Positions 38,501 through 50,773 of a stretch of DNA of 64,000 nucleotides are shown here, piece after piece. The DNA is from Lycocorax pyrrhopterus obiensis (lineage: Eukaryota > Chordata > Aves > Passeriformes > Paradisaeidae). The translations under genes and the position numbers were made by a program. Location: positions 4,867,348 to 4,931,347 of the forward strand of contig JACSVZ010000008.1 in NCBI GenBank assembly GCA_014706295.1, written 5' to 3'. The notes below the pieces were generated by a model, which saw nothing but the letters and a program-made list of their open reading frames with translations, was not told the DNA's origin and ran no database searches. The first letter of the stretch is position 1. The number at the start of each line of letters is the position of its first letter.

Positions 38501-41500
38501 CTTAGAAAATTGTTTCTTAGTAAAAGGCAGATTAACCTTAAGTATACTTCTTGCTGTCAGTTCAGTAGTATTGCTCTATTTCTGCTTATGTTTGCCTTTC
38601 CTTCCTGCATCATCTGTGAATGACAGTCACATCTGATTAAAAGAAATTTAACGTTGTTTTTACTCCCTGCTGATTCCTCCAGTAGGCCTAGAGTTGAAAT
38701 ACAAACCAAAGTACTACTGGCCTTTAAGGTTTCTCTATCAAGTTTTAAGACTGTCATATTTCAAATATGAAGTGCTGTGGTATTTGGTTTTTGCATTAGG
38801 AGTAGTAAGTGATGGTTGTATGTGCTCTGCAACACACCAGCTATGACACATGCACTTCCCAGGACACTTCTCCCCAAGTAAGTACTAGAAAAGTATGGAT
38901 GTTTTATCAGGATCACCTTGGAGTCATGCTGAACTTTTCTAATATTCCCAATGTGAAAAAGTAGGAGAAAAACTGATACAAGGAGATATTTGTCTTTTGT
39001 ATCAGAAAGAAACAATAAAAATTCAGAATAGCGTAGGTTCCTCGTCTCCTCTTATGACTGGATCCCAGTCACTTTTCAAGAGAATTTATTATCCCAGGGA
39101 TAAAGATCCCCACTCTGTCCTTTGAGACAGCCTGGCCACCCTCCTCACCTTCAGCTGATTGACACCAATGTTTTGGGGAGTGGATTAAAATGTGCAATAT
39201 TATGCATATTCCAGCAATAGAATTCTTTCTGAGATTTTAGGATTAATTAGGATCTGAAAATTTGAGTGTTTTTTCTGATAATTAAAGGGTTATACATTCT
39301 TAATTTTTGTTTCTGGGTTTTTTAGGCTGTTTTATGCGTGCTTATCTAGAATGAAATTTGTTTCACAGTATTACAAGCTATATGTAACTGAATGCCAGAA
39401 AAGAGTTATACTGAGAGGCTTTAAATTCAAGGCTGTTCCTGCATATTGATTGGAAAAGGGTAATTGACACAGGGAGGAGAACCCGTGGTACTCCAGTTGT
39501 AGCAGTGGGGGTTGAGGTAATTAATTTCTTATGAGGTACTGCACATCTCACAGCATTAGATCCATAGGGACTATTCCATGAGGGCTTGAAGAGGAGAAAA
39601 ATGACAATCTCATATTGAAGCTGTTGAGGAAAAAACCCTATCTATAATGAGAAACAGTTCCACATGAAAGAGTCCTTATTTGTTCACTTGCATATGATTT
39701 TCCATACCCCTTTTTTTAAAATATGCTTACCTGTTTATCACAAAAATAGGTTTTCTTGAGCCAGGTGTCTTTAAAAAATCACACTAAGGGTGGGTGTGTT
39801 AGAGTAGGGAATCTGTGTCACTGAGTGGAAGTGATTTTCAACTTAAAGTGCTTGTGGGTTATTCGTTCTTTATGTTTCCCATATTAAAAAAGAAAGGTAA
39901 TAAATGTACTCCTAAATTAATTTCCCTCTCCAGGCTTTTGATGTACAAATAGGCTTTGAAATGCTGTATGAAAAGGCCTGGGAGCTTTTGCCTTTTCAAA
40001 GGAATTTTTGTCCTGTAAAATGTCAGAAACGTCAGGTTCCGCCGTAACTGCCTTGTCAGAGGATTCCTTGAGTAACTTCTGAAATGTTCATTTAAGAGAT
40101 TTCTCAGGCAGTGAATCCTGTGCATATCATTGTTCGTGCCTCTAAATAGTTCCATGTTTCAGTGAGGTTGCTTGCGCTCAAAAAGTTATTCCTACCCACT
40201 TCCAGGATGGGGAACCAAGAGGTCTTTAAAACATTTTGTTTGCAAGCGTGAGACATACTTGAGGAACTGCAAACACCTGGCTCATTTTTGTGTTCCAGCC
40301 CAACACAAACTTGTCCACTGGGTTCTGCAGGTTTGGAGAAGGTCATTGTTTTGTTCTGGTGTATTTAACCAGACATGGCACCTCCAACAAGCTATCTTGG
40401 TTTTTACTTGGACATTGCACTTTGAGGAACAAGCTGAAAATTTGAAAGGTAAATAATATTTAAATTAATTCTGCATTTAAGGGACAAATCCCAGGGCCTA
40501 GTGGTATCCAGACTGGTACAAAGGAATACAAGGAGGTTCTGTCTCAAACTTGGCATTTCTCACAGGCATTTCATAGCCAAACAGTCATCTTGGATTTTTT
40601 GCACTGTGTGACCTTCAAGGTGACAAATCCTTTGTCTCCTCGCAGCAAAGAATGCAGGAAGTGGTATTAGTTTTATTTGGCTATTGATGGCTGAAGCACC
40701 GTGTTAACTAATTGTGGCAGAAATGAACCAATTGGGATAAATGAAGACTGCAACAGGATTGAATTGGATCATCCCTTATAAAGGCTTTTGGGCTTTGTTG
40801 GGGCTTTTTGAGACAGATGCTTGTAGGCATCTTTACTTTGTTGAATTCCACAACAGGATTTGAAAGATCAGGGTTTCTATAAGATGTGTGTGAAAAAAAA
40901 AAGATTGTCATTGCACAAAAAATTCAGGTGTGGAAATTTCCCAAGTAATGACAAAATTGTTTCACCATGCAAAATAAATTGTAAAACTGCTTTTTATACT
41001 ATTTTTTTAATCTTACGGTTTTGCTTAGAATTCACAATGACTTTATAACTCAAAAGAAGAACCATTTATAAATTCCATAAGCAAAAAAAAATCATTAAAT
41101 GTTACATGCTAAATTGTAACAACAGACATCAAATACTTTTGCATCTCTATAGAGTCTGACTTTGCTTTAATGTCCTACCTAAGTTGTGTGAGAGTTTGTT
41201 TCTTTGGGGTTTTTTTGATTAAGGTGCAATGAACAGGACCCTCTAATTGCTGAGCATAGGATTATTTTCAGTCAACACATAGCCTGAAACAGTCAGTCAT
41301 TTAATTAGAGCTCTGACATTTATTAAGTTATTGTAGTATTGATTGGTGTTTACCTTTTAGCTTGGCTTCTTTTTTTTTTTAATATTTCCATAGAGAACTG
41401 ATTTTGATAAATGTGCTAGTCTTTTAAAAAATAAAATTGTTCTTGGATACATAGAACTATATGAAAAGTTGTTTATCACAGAGTCATGGTACAGCTGCTG

Positions 41501-41511
41501 GGGACAATTGA

Positions 41512-41746
41512 CAGAGGGCAGGTTTAGATCAGATACTGGGAAGAAATTCTTCCCTGTGAGGGCAGAGAGGCCCTGGCACAGGTTGCCCAGAGAAGCTGTG
41601 GCTGCCCCTGGATCCCTGGAAGTGTCCAACGCCAGGCTGGATGGATCTTGGAGCAACCTGGGATAGTGCAAGGTGTCCCAGCCCATGGCAGGTGTTGGAA
41701 TGAGATGGGCTTTAAAGTCCCTTCCAACCCAAACCATTCTGTCATT
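41512..41746 (+). mobile_element. CR1 LINE 3' end (sense)
   Basis: The stretch runs from the GGCAGGTTTAGATCAGATACT region through GAAGAAATTCTTCCCTGTGA, GCACAGGTTGCCCAGAGAAG, TCCCTGGAAGTGTCCAA and CCCTTCCAACCCAAACCATT. This is the classic avian CR1 3' untranslated end, close to full for this segment. It stops at ATTCTGTCATTGT, a decayed form of the CR1 terminal repeat. It is severely 5'-truncated, as most CR1 copies are. Confidence 0.93.
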
Positions 41747-42275
41747 GTGGGATAAACAAAGAAAATTATGCTAGTGGATTGGATTTTTTTTCTATTTATT
41801 CCTCCCAAGATTGTGCAATGGGTATTTGGGAACAGACACATCCCATGAAACAAAACGTGCTTAATTTCTGGCCATAGGCCTTTAAATATGGAAATCTATT
41901 AGCCTAAGTACTAGAAGAGATTAGATAATCACTTAAGTAGTATCTTCCTTGTAATCTACTGATCAGTGCAACTATCAGGTAAACATTTGTAGGCCTGCAG
42001 GAGTGTCAACAAAGTGAAATTAGAACCCTTCTCAGAGTATCTACATAGTCCTTTGTTTAAGCTCTCTCTGCAACTCGACAAAGTCTGAAGCTTACGGAAT
42101 TCCTGCAGTCTTTGTTGCCACTGGTAATTGTTGGCATGGACCCACAAAGGCTTGGCTGGAGACTTGTTCCTGAGTCCTTCAAGGCTGTGCAGCCAGTGCA
42201 GACGTCTTGGTTTGCATCTGTGTTCCTTGGGGTGCAGAAGGATCTGTAGTGCCTGGGAAGGTCACAATCCCCTGC

Positions 42276-42341
42276 TGGTATAAATGAACTCCATCAAAAC
42301 CAGTGGGGATATGGCCATGTGTTTCAGCTGAGAATCTGCCC
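42276..42341. repeat. Possible ancient amniote interspersed-repeat relic
   Basis: The order TATAAATGAACTCCAT, then CAGTGGGGATATGG, then TTTCAGCTGAGAATCTGCCC resembles a dispersed reptile/bird repeat. As I remember it, that repeat carries a TAACTCCATTGA..CAGTGG block followed by CTGAGA.CAGAATCTGGCCC. The similarity is by eye only, and I cannot name the family with certainty. Confidence 0.3.
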
Positions 42342-45111
42342 TTAGATATGTCTTGGTTTAAATGAAAATCCAGCAGGAAGGATTTCCTGCACATGTGGTT
42401 TTTGAGGCGTTCAACTAATGTGGTTTGCCAGTGTGTGAAATAGGCCTGTATTATTTGCAGTACCCAGCATTTATCTTCAGGCTATCCAGTGTTAATTAAA
42501 AATACTTACTTTCATTCAGTGGAATATTAATAACAGTGTGACATAGTGCTTGTAAAATGTTTCAAATGTTAAAAAATGCATTGAAATAGGAACTGGATAT
42601 TGCTTTTAGGATCTTCACGAGGGAGCCATATAGCTGTTATTACGTATTTTACAGGAAAAAACAGTAGATGAGTGCAGGATAACTGAAAGGCTCAACTGCC
42701 TGGTTTTTAAAATCCATACCCAGAATAATGTGCATAATTTTCCTAGCCCTTTTCCTAATTCAGTCACTCTATACAAGAAGGAACTATTTCAGGATAGGCT
42801 TGTTTGTTTTGAAGTACAGCAGTCACAAGAAGGATGTTAATTGCCAAGCAGATGCAGAGTATTGCAACTCCAGACATGCGAGTTCTGTCACTGGGGAGTG
42901 AGACAGCTGCACTCTGCTGAGTGTGGAGGTGCTCAAGTCACCTTTGGTTTCACTGTGCCAGCCTTTCAATGTGCACTTTTAAAACATTTCATCTGCTCTT
43001 TTTCGGTTATTCAAGAGCGGAATCATCTCGTGTAGCTCTTGGACTGTTACTGTCAGATCCGAGGTGGAGGTCTGCAGAGGAATGTGAACTCACAGGAGTA
43101 CTTCAGATCCCAAGGTACTTGGGGCCAATGGATGTTACCCTACGGAAGCAGGAGAAGGCAACATGAGGCCAGTGATGTTTGAGAGTGTTCCCACAGGAGA
43201 CTTTGTAGCCAGGTGTCCCCCTGACTGGAAAAGACTGCGCACTATTTTGAAGTTCATAAGTCTTTGTAAGTAGAATTTATCCAAACAGTAGTGTGGATTT
43301 TTTGATGTTCAAATTTCTTTAGGGAAGAATGAGAGTCTGCAGTTATGAGGTTACCTGCAGTCTGGACTTGTCCATATTCTACAGCCTGAAGCTGCATTTA
43401 CAGTGCATTTGCAGTGTATTTATTTCTTAGGGAAAACATGAGGTGAAGAATAACTTCATTTATAGTTATATTTGCTCTCTAAACATTGACTGTTATGTTA
43501 AGAATTTGCAAATAAAGTATTTTTAACTTGTTCACTGTTCAATATTTTATGCCATTTGCTGCCTGAGGTTATTTCATATTAGCTGCTTCAAAGATTTAGG
43601 TTAGCTTAGAGCCAGTTGTATCATTAGTGGCCACCATTGAAATTACAGATTACCAGAGAATTTGAAAAATATCCCAATATTTTGCAATGATTTTGTCTTT
43701 GTAGGAAAACAGGCTCTAAATATAAAGCTTTCAAAGGATATGCCAATGCATCTTCATAGTCTGAAAATGCACAGGCATAAGCTGAGTTGTATCCACAGTC
43801 TTTGCTGGCCCTATTTACCTGGCAGTTCAGAAGGGATCATTTTGTTGTCCAGGTTGACAAGAGCTTGCAAAGCATAATAGAGGAGTCATTATTTACTTTG
43901 GTTCCTGTGCAAGCCTTGGTACAAGAAATGATGGCATTGCTGTGGAACAGAAGGTGAATATCCGCCTCCAGGGATTCCTTGCACGTTTTAAGGTGAAGTT
44001 CATACCTTTCTCCAAGACCTGGTTTTGGTCATCTGTTCCTTGAAAGACTATAGGCAATTTCAGAAATAGAAGGTCATAGGAGATTTTCTAAGTCTCCCTG
44101 AAAATACAAGCTCAATTTTTAAATTAGTTTTTCCTTTCAGTTCATAGAGAATGTGCTAATGATTTCAAGGCATTTATGACATTGCACATTCAGTTTTAAT
44201 GTAAGAGTTCTTTTCTTGTCACCTCTAGGTTTTGTTTTAATATTAAGTATATTGTCCTGTTCACAAGTTTCTTTAATAAGGAAATAACTCTGAAGTATGA
44301 TATATAGATAACAAGGTTGTACTCCTAGGTGCCTACCAAGATATTACTACTTTCATATTAATTTTAATGTTATTTACAAAATGAGACAGTCATGTTCATA
44401 ATAGAGACTTCCTGGTGGTCGGTAAATGAAGTCCAAATACTGTGGTCAGTGTACATAGCTATTTCTTAGCATTTATGAGAATCTGGTTCTTTGTGCTGTA
44501 AATGTCATGTGTGCTGACTTTGTGTAAAGAACCACTATTTGTGGTTCTTTCCTTTAGACCAGGGCAGTCCAAGGTGGTGAGCAATGATTGCTTGCTTTGG
44601 GCAAATAAAGTTCATGAAGCATTTTGAATTTTCATGTAGTTTCTGTACTAACAGGAAAAAAAATTCAAACCAACTAGTTGGCACAGAAGTTTTATGGTAG
44701 TATTGTAGGGAAAAAAGGCTGAGCAGTCCAGTAAAGTGCAGAGTACACTTTTCAAATAGGTAACAATGATAGAAGCACTTTGCTTATAGGTGGAAATAAA
44801 AACATGAAGATTGTTTAGAAAGTATACAACTGATTCTCTTCAGACCTCTCGAATATCTCAAGAACTCAATCTTCTAGATGCTGAGAATGAATGTGCTGTT
44901 GAATGAAGAGATTGCCATTTCATGGACAGTGTTTGCATTGCAACATCTTGGACATTTCGAAACTCACCCATTCTGTTTTACAGGAGGGAAATAATGAATG
45001 CTGCAGACAAAAGCATAACCAAATTGCCTTGTGGGCACCTGAATTTATACATTGGTTGTAGAAAGAACAGTATTTTTCACATGAATAGGGTATTAATGGA
45101 TTGACATAAAT

Positions 45112-45198
45112 ATTACTGTTGTTGCTATTGTTATTAGTATTATTAATCATCATCACCATCATCACTATCATCATAATTCTATTAATGTTGTTGTTGAT
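45112..45198 (+). repeat. Imperfect trinucleotide array (GTT/ATT/ATC), 283 nt upstream of exon A
   Basis: A run of triplets mixes GTT, ATT, ATC and ACC units, with a purer CATCATCACCATCATCAC core at about 45148-45165. It gives a short low-complexity - strand frame rich in Asn (NNTNNNSNNSN), which is an artefact of the repeat and not a gene. Confidence 0.85.
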
Positions 45199-45448
45199 TA
45201 CACTAGGAGTACTACAGCAATTCAGAAGTTAAGAAGTGTTCATTTTGTTCCTACATACTGCTTCTAAAGCATGTGTTTTGATTCAGCAAATTATGCTTAA
45301 CATCACAAATTGGCATTCTGTGAGTATTGTGGTACTGGCTCTTGAAATGTATGAAAAATTTGAAAAATCCTCCCGCATGTATGATTTACCAAATTCTCTG
45401 ATGCACTGGGGACACAAAGAATGTGCTTGCTAAGGGATCCCAGATAAC

Positions 45449-45480
45449 CACTGATGTGTTTTCTGTCCCATTGATTGCAG
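45449..45480 (+). other. 3' splice site of exon A (branch-like motif, pyrimidine tract, AG)
   Basis: A CACTGAT motif at 45449-45455 resembles a branch point, with its A 27 nt before the exon. A pyrimidine-rich stretch (TTTTCTGTCCC) and a terminal GCAG follow. Spacing and composition are typical of U2-type acceptors. The position is fixed by the alpha-catenin reading frame starting immediately after AG. Confidence 0.85.
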
Positions 45481-45561
45481 ACTGACAAGGCAGAGAGAAG
45501 CAATGCCTTGACTGTTGCCATAGACAGTATGTGCAAGAAGACCAGAGACCTCCGCAGACAG
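45481..45561 (+). CDS. CTNNA3: CTNNA3 (alpha-T-catenin) internal coding exon A, 81 nt
   Basis: The exon translates in phase 0 to 27 residues, starting TDKAERSNAL and ending KKTRDLRRQ. The ERS-AL and KKTRDLRRQ blocks are hallmarks of the alpha-catenin family just before the vinculin-binding helix of the first M bundle. The paralogous CTNNA1 segment, as I recall it, also has 27 residues. Alpha-catenins link beta-catenin or plakoglobin at cadherin junctions to actin and vinculin; the alpha-T form is known from heart intercalated discs and testis. The exon is flanked by a pyrimidine-rich acceptor ending TTGATTGCAG and a GTGAGC donor. Its end joins in frame to the exon at 50621. Internal divergence from CTNNA1 (AVAIDSMC-like region rather than SAIDKMT) and the clear match of the next exon argue for CTNNA3. 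The preceding exon is not in the window. Confidence 0.93.
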
Positions 45562-45567
45562 GTGAGC
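45562..45567 (+). other. 5' splice site of exon A (GTGAGC)
   Basis: CAG|GTGAGC is a near-consensus donor directly after the Arg-Arg-Gln codons that end exon A. Confidence 0.9.
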
Positions 45568-48500
45568 ACCTGGGCAAATGAAAAGGGAGAAAAAGGTCTT
45601 GAGGGATTCTTTTCAAAATTGCTGTTTTCAGTTTATGCATTTTTAAAATAAGATTTTTTTTTTTCCGTATTAAAAATGTATTCAAGACAATTGCACTATT
45701 CTACAGAATATTTACATACCAGTTTTCAGAACTCTGGGAGAAAACCCTGCCAAATGATACTGGCTGAATATATATTTGTACATGGCAAAACTCAGCATGT
45801 ATGCATGTCTAAATATATTTGCTGTAGATATATATCACTGATGTACTCTGGCCATCAAGATTTGTTTCATTTTCAATAAGCTTGAATTATTACTGGTTGT
45901 TGGAACAGACACCTTGAAGGAACTACTGAGTCACTGTGTGTGGGTCTTTACAGTTGTGAGAACTCTTAGCACACAGGAGGGCCCTTGGAATGCCTAGTCC
46001 ACAGTGCACCTCCCCTTTTACATCCCAGTGTCCTAAAACTAATGTGAGACATGGACCAAAATCCACAACTTCAGTGAAGTGCAGAAGGTTAGCAGTAGTC
46101 ATCAGCTGTCTTTACATCCTTTCTCTGCAAGAAATATCTTCGAGAAAAGTTGCAAATTATGCTGAAAGTGTATAATGTGCCAGTTCAGGAGAAAACCCTC
46201 TAGAAAGCCAGTAGTTCTTTCAGCCAGGCTGCCCCAACCAAGTGTATGAAAATTTACGGCTACACAGGACACGAGAACACCTCTTTCATCCTGTCTTGCT
46301 CGAGCTGTTTATCAACTCCCTGGTGGAAGACTATCCCTCCCAACTTTGTGTTCAGTCTTGCAGGCCAGCCTGTGCTTCAAGATGAGGAATAAATTCCTTC
46401 CTGCTCCTATAATCAGCCAGGGGAAGCCTTGAAAAATGAGAGGAATATCATATAAATACAGTGTTTACAGCTAACTAGCTATCTAATTTCTGCTTACATT
46501 CTGTCAAAAATGTGTTCAGTGCAGAGACCTGCATCACCAGCTCAGTGTGTCTAAGAACTCTCCCATTCATTCTCTTCCATGAGTTAATTAGACTCCAGCT
46601 TATAACACTTTATTGACTCTGTTACAGTGGTTAGAAGCAGTTAACTAATTCAATTTCTGTCTTTCTGTAAACCTCTGGAAAATGTTCAGGCTGAATCTAA
46701 TCATGCCCAATTTATAGTCAATCTAGAACCAGTGATTTTCTCTTATGAGAACAGTTCTGTGCTTGACATTTTTTTCCACTGGAAAGCATTTATGAGAAAT
46801 ATTTTATCTATTTCCTCCAATTCTATATTCATACATATGAATTGCATAAGAATAGTTTTACGAAGAGTGCTTAGTGCATGCCTAATTCCTGATCTGGGAG
46901 ACAAGAAATTGTGAGTTTTGTGCCTGCAGATACTGCAGTAGAGTCTTATCTGCTTTTGCTTATGAACATTATTCGATCTCCCAGCAATTTTACAAGAAAC
47001 ATGACAATTGTTGTTTGCTCTACTCTTACAGCTTTTACAATACTTTGTTTTTCAATGATGCTGTGTACCTTTGCTGCTATTCCATCAGGCGCTCACAGTG
47101 GATTCAGGGCTGTGGTGTGCAGTGTACTCTGCTTTCAGTCATGACTGGGATTGCCTCTGCAAAATTGGGGTTAAAGATGAAACCTTATAAAGCTGTACTT
47201 TTGAAATCTCTTCAGTAGTACCCAATAAACAAAACCATCAGAGAGGTGCTGTCCCAGTCAGCAGCCTGGCTGTGGGTTATGCTCTGGGCCCCTTTGCAAC
47301 ACCTTTGCACACCACAACAAGGGGAGTGAAAAAAGGCTTGTGTCTGGCAAGACTTGAAAGCAGAAGTAGCTGTCCCCAGAACGGGATATTCTGGGAGATG
47401 TAAAAATTCTCAGGCTTTTCAAGGGAAGTTATTTGTATTCATTTCAGGAGCTTGCCCAGTACTTCTGGGGATTTTAAACTATTCTGATTTATTTTGATTT
47501 TTACTAGTATTGTGCTGGAGATGTGTATGTCACTTCTGTGTGTGCATTTTTACCTGGATCACTGCTTCCCTGCCGAGGAGAGCTGGACAAATATTTAGGA
47601 AGGAATTGCTTATTCATTCCAATTTGTAATTACGTGAAATTACCATACTCAGTTCTTGCCTCCCAGTTCTTTCCCAGTGTAGCATGAATGGACTGCACAG
47701 ATATTTCTCCTATGGTTTTTCTGCAGTTCTGGCTGGTTGGTTGTTTTAATAAATGTTATTCCTGATGATATTTTTATATTTCTATGTTACTTCTTCATCA
47801 TAGATTGCCTTCCCAGCATCCCTTTGAAACAGGAAAGGGAGATCCTTCAGTAATAACTACTCTGAGGTTTGTCCAGGCCTTTTGCCAGGGTAGTCTTGTG
47901 AGGCAAGAGGCAAGTAGAGGCAAACAGGCTTTTCTGTACTCATCAATACTGATGTTGAATAGTGTTACAAACAGCTGCTGGCATTTTCTTCTCTACCTTC
48001 CACTGTTTTTGACAACCTTCTGCCCCATGTTTTATAAACAACAGCCTTCTATGCTATTTTTTAATGCATTTTAGTATCAAAACAATAATTCTCCATGTTT
48101 CTGCTTCTGCAAAAGTCTGCTCAAAGGGTAAGTGTAAGACCTTGCATCTTAGGAAGAAAACAATTTGTCAGACATCATCCTCCCCCTCCTTTCCCTCTTC
48201 TGATGGTGTCTCTTTCACTTAAAAATATGAGAAAAAGTTTAATTATAGCACAATAACTTTGCTAGCATTGCCTGCTGGCATTACGGTGCTGTCCTTTGTT
48301 CATATGCCTTCCTTTCTGGCTACTTAGCTTTTAGCATTTTGCCCTACAGGTGGCCAGAGTCAGAAACAGACTGACTGAGTCATGGAAAATGTGCTTGTTA
48401 GGATTAGCATGAAAAGAAATAGATATTGCTTCAGATACTCCTTTTTTCGTTTGTCTTTTCCTTCCTTTTCTATGTTGTATTTCTTTGTTCTTTAATGCTA

Positions 48501-49133
48501 CACAAGCCATCCTTTGAAACTCTCAGCTTCATGTATTCCTTTGCAAAGCTGGAACATGAACACAATTTCAAACTTGTTTGTATTCTGCAAAGACACAGCA
48601 TTATCTTTGTTTTTTTTGAAGAAGGTACGATTTGCTGCATAATTGCAGGATAGAGCATTTCTTAGAACAAAATAATAATGATAATTTCTGTGTGAAAGGT
48701 TAATTGAGCCGAGAAAACCAGTGAAAAGCTATAGCAAAGAATTATGCAATGAGAGATAAAATTAGGCTGTGGGTTTGAAATTGGATGTCTCAAGCTCACC
48801 ACAAATGTGACTGAGGTTATTGTAGTCACAGTACACTAAGGCTGTGAAAATCCTGCAGTCTGGGCTGTACAGAACCCCAGAATATTTCTGTTGGAGATAA
48901 TGAATCATTGGCCATGGATATGATGGTTCCACAACTTTTTGTTGTTGTTTTTTTGTAAATTGAAATCTTAATTTTTAAACTGTGACTCCTCAAGGTCACA
49001 TTAATGTACCTAATTTTAAACAGGCAAGAATATCTGTTTTCTTAAGTGGAGCCTTTACAACAGAGAAATCTTAACTTGGCAGGACTCAGAGGTTTGATGT
49101 ATTTTATTTCTGGTAGTGAAACTTTCTAATAAC

Positions 49134-49175
49134 TTTTTTTTTTTTTAATTCCAGCCTGAATAAAGCTGAGAATGT
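49134..49175 (+). other. Pseudoexon-like site within intron A-B
   Basis: A 13-T tract (49134-49146) is followed by AATTCCAG, an acceptor-like end at 49154. After 19 nt comes a donor-like GTAAGA starting at 49174. A spliced microexon 49155-49173 would, in the CTNNA3 frame, read Pro-Glu-stop. The elements are seen directly; use as an exon is pure inference, and such pairings arise by chance in introns. Confidence 0.25.
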
Positions 49176-50594
49176 AAGAAATCCAATTTTGTATTGGAAT
49201 CCCACAGCCTTTGTCTTTGTAAATTACTTTTCAGAACATACAGTGTATCTAGACAGTATATCCTATTGTGATAGGCTACAGTAAGGAGATAAAGAAACCA
49301 TTCCAAACATAAATTGCTTGTGTTTGTTTGGAAGGTTTGTCTGTCCCTCTGGTGAGTCAAGGAGAGCTGACTTCAGGTGGTGAGGCCATCCAAAAGCTAA
49401 TGCTGGAATTCATATCCAGATCTTGTCTGATAATCAACAGATTTCTCCACTATTCTTTCTGCTCTGCATGGGCCCTGACCTACCTACAAACACAGCAGCA
49501 GCAAAAAGACTGGGTTTTTTCTATTTTTCTTGTGGTAGGAGTCTTTACTTCTACTGAATTTTCACACAGATACGTTGGAGCAAAACACAAAGTGAAAACA
49601 GGTGCTTTGGCAATAGCGTGTAAGAGCTTAAAAACATTTTGTGTCCTTTTCTGTTCCAAGCAATATCTTTTCTATGTATTGTAAAAACATTGGAGTAGGA
49701 AATTCAGTGAACTCGATTATTAAGTTGCATTTCATGTATTGTTCCTGTTGGTATGTTTGTTGTAGTGCTGCATGATCTAAATGAACAGTTGTCATGTGTA
49801 GATAACATGCAAAATAACCTCGTAAGCGAAGTAATGTCCCAGTGATCAGTTACAAGCTTCTGTGACGCCTAATTTAAGACAGGTAATTTATTGCAGAATG
49901 TTACACTTCTTTAATAATTTAAGCTAGAAGTTCAAGAACAATTAATTTAAGCAGAGAAAATTGAACTTCAGCCTCATTTATAGATCTTCTTGCTCTATTA
50001 ATACATTATCAGGTGGCACAATCAGTAATCTCATTGACATAATTACCGTGAAGGCTGCCATTCTGCAAACCAGACCGTGTCAGTGGGTCTCCCAGCAAGA
50101 AAATACTTGGGTAATTTTGCAATTATGAAAACATGGGATGTAGATATTTTGTGAGTACAAACATGACAAAATTATTATTTTCTTTGTAAAACTAAGTAGC
50201 CTTTTCCCTTGGCATCTGAATTACAAGGAAGAATACCCAGGACATACGAGGTCTGGGCTAACTGATTTTTCATGTGTGGAATCACTTAAGTAGCCTGTTT
50301 ATCAAGGAAGGGGAATACTTTTTTGGCTCCCGTGATTTCAAGAGGACCAGTACACATTGGAAGTGTTTTATGTATCTGTACTCACACTTACAAACAGGCA
50401 TATTTACCTAGTGGCATATTAAAGTTGTCCTTAAAATTAAATACAGTTTTCTGTGAAATACATAAATTGTGGCTGCCATAGGTTTCAGACCTATGGTGCA
50501 AATAATGCAGGAATACAGTGTGTACATGTTGATGTTATAAAATAGGAATGGACAATAATTCCAGCAGACCTTAATGAATAGCCCAGTTAGCAGG

Positions 50595-50620
50595 TACTGA
50601 TGTACTGCTTTCTTTTGCAG
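50595..50620 (+). other. 3' splice site of exon B (TACTGAT branch-like motif, pyrimidine tract, AG)
   Basis: TACTGAT at 50595-50601 is a close match to the branch-point consensus, with its A 20 nt upstream of the exon. It is followed by GCTTTCTTTTGCAG. The alpha-catenin frame starts at CTC (Leu) right after AG. Confidence 0.88.
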
Positions 50621-50773
50621 CTCCGGAAAGCCATTATAGATCACATCTCAGACTCCTTCTTAGACACCACTGTTCCACTGCTAGTTCTCATTGAAGCTGC
50701 TAAAAATGGGAGAGAGAAAGAAATAAAGGAATATGCTGCTATATTTCGAGAACATACCAGCAGGCTTGTGGAG
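50621..50773 (+). CDS. CTNNA3: CTNNA3 (alpha-T-catenin) internal coding exon B, vinculin-binding helix, 153 nt
   Basis: The exon encodes 51 residues in phase 0, starting LRKAIIDHISDSFL, with VPLLVLIEAAKNG in the middle and ending HTSRLVE. This is the alpha-catenin M-domain segment whose first helix is the vinculin-binding site, buried at rest and exposed by tension. The helix's hydrophobic core (VPLLVLIEAA) is intact. Paralogue-specific residues favour CTNNA3: IID instead of VMD, LDTT instead of LETN, GREKEI instead of GNEKEV, and AAIF instead of AQVF. The acceptor is TCTTTTGCAG with a good branch-like TACTGAT 20 nt upstream; the donor is GTATGT. The open frame runs on into the intron for about 16 codons, which is chance. 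The next expected exon, beginning VANLACS in the family, was not seen downstream. Assignment to CTNNA3 rests on remembered family sequences. Confidence 0.95.

Larger units (their letters stand above)
1..45480 (+). other. CTNNA3: CTNNA3 large upstream intron (3' part)
   Basis: No coding exon is recognisable in this stretch. Small open frames on both strands are under about 185 codons, lack family motifs, and fit chance, apart from the CR1 frame near 29 kb. CR1 relics and low-complexity tracts are listed separately; the rest is unique AT-rich sequence in which I recognise nothing. In mammals an LRRTM gene is nested in a large alpha-catenin intron (LRRTM3 in CTNNA3). The intron before the 81-nt exon is a plausible host, but no leucine-rich-repeat coding exon is visible here. 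If LRRTM3 is present it must lie further upstream. The family exon ending near CNAVRQALQDLL, expected just before exon A, is also absent, so the intron begins outside the window. Confidence 0.85.
45562..50620 (+). other. CTNNA3: CTNNA3 intron between exons A and B (5059 nt)
   Basis: The intron is bounded by GTGAGC and TTTTGCAG and is of ordinary U2 type. Both flanking exons are phase 0, so it falls between codons (Gln/Leu). I find no transposon remnant in it. Open frames inside (for example 49328-49684 +) have no recognisable motif and are treated as chance. It contains a pseudoexon-like site at 49155-49173, listed separately. At about 5 kb it is short compared with the neighbouring introns, which exceed 45 kb and 13 kb within this window alone. 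Confidence 0.93.

Noticed and set aside
44920..45174. A minus-strand frame rich in Asn and Met.
   Set aside because: It is produced by the trinucleotide microsatellite at 45112-45198.
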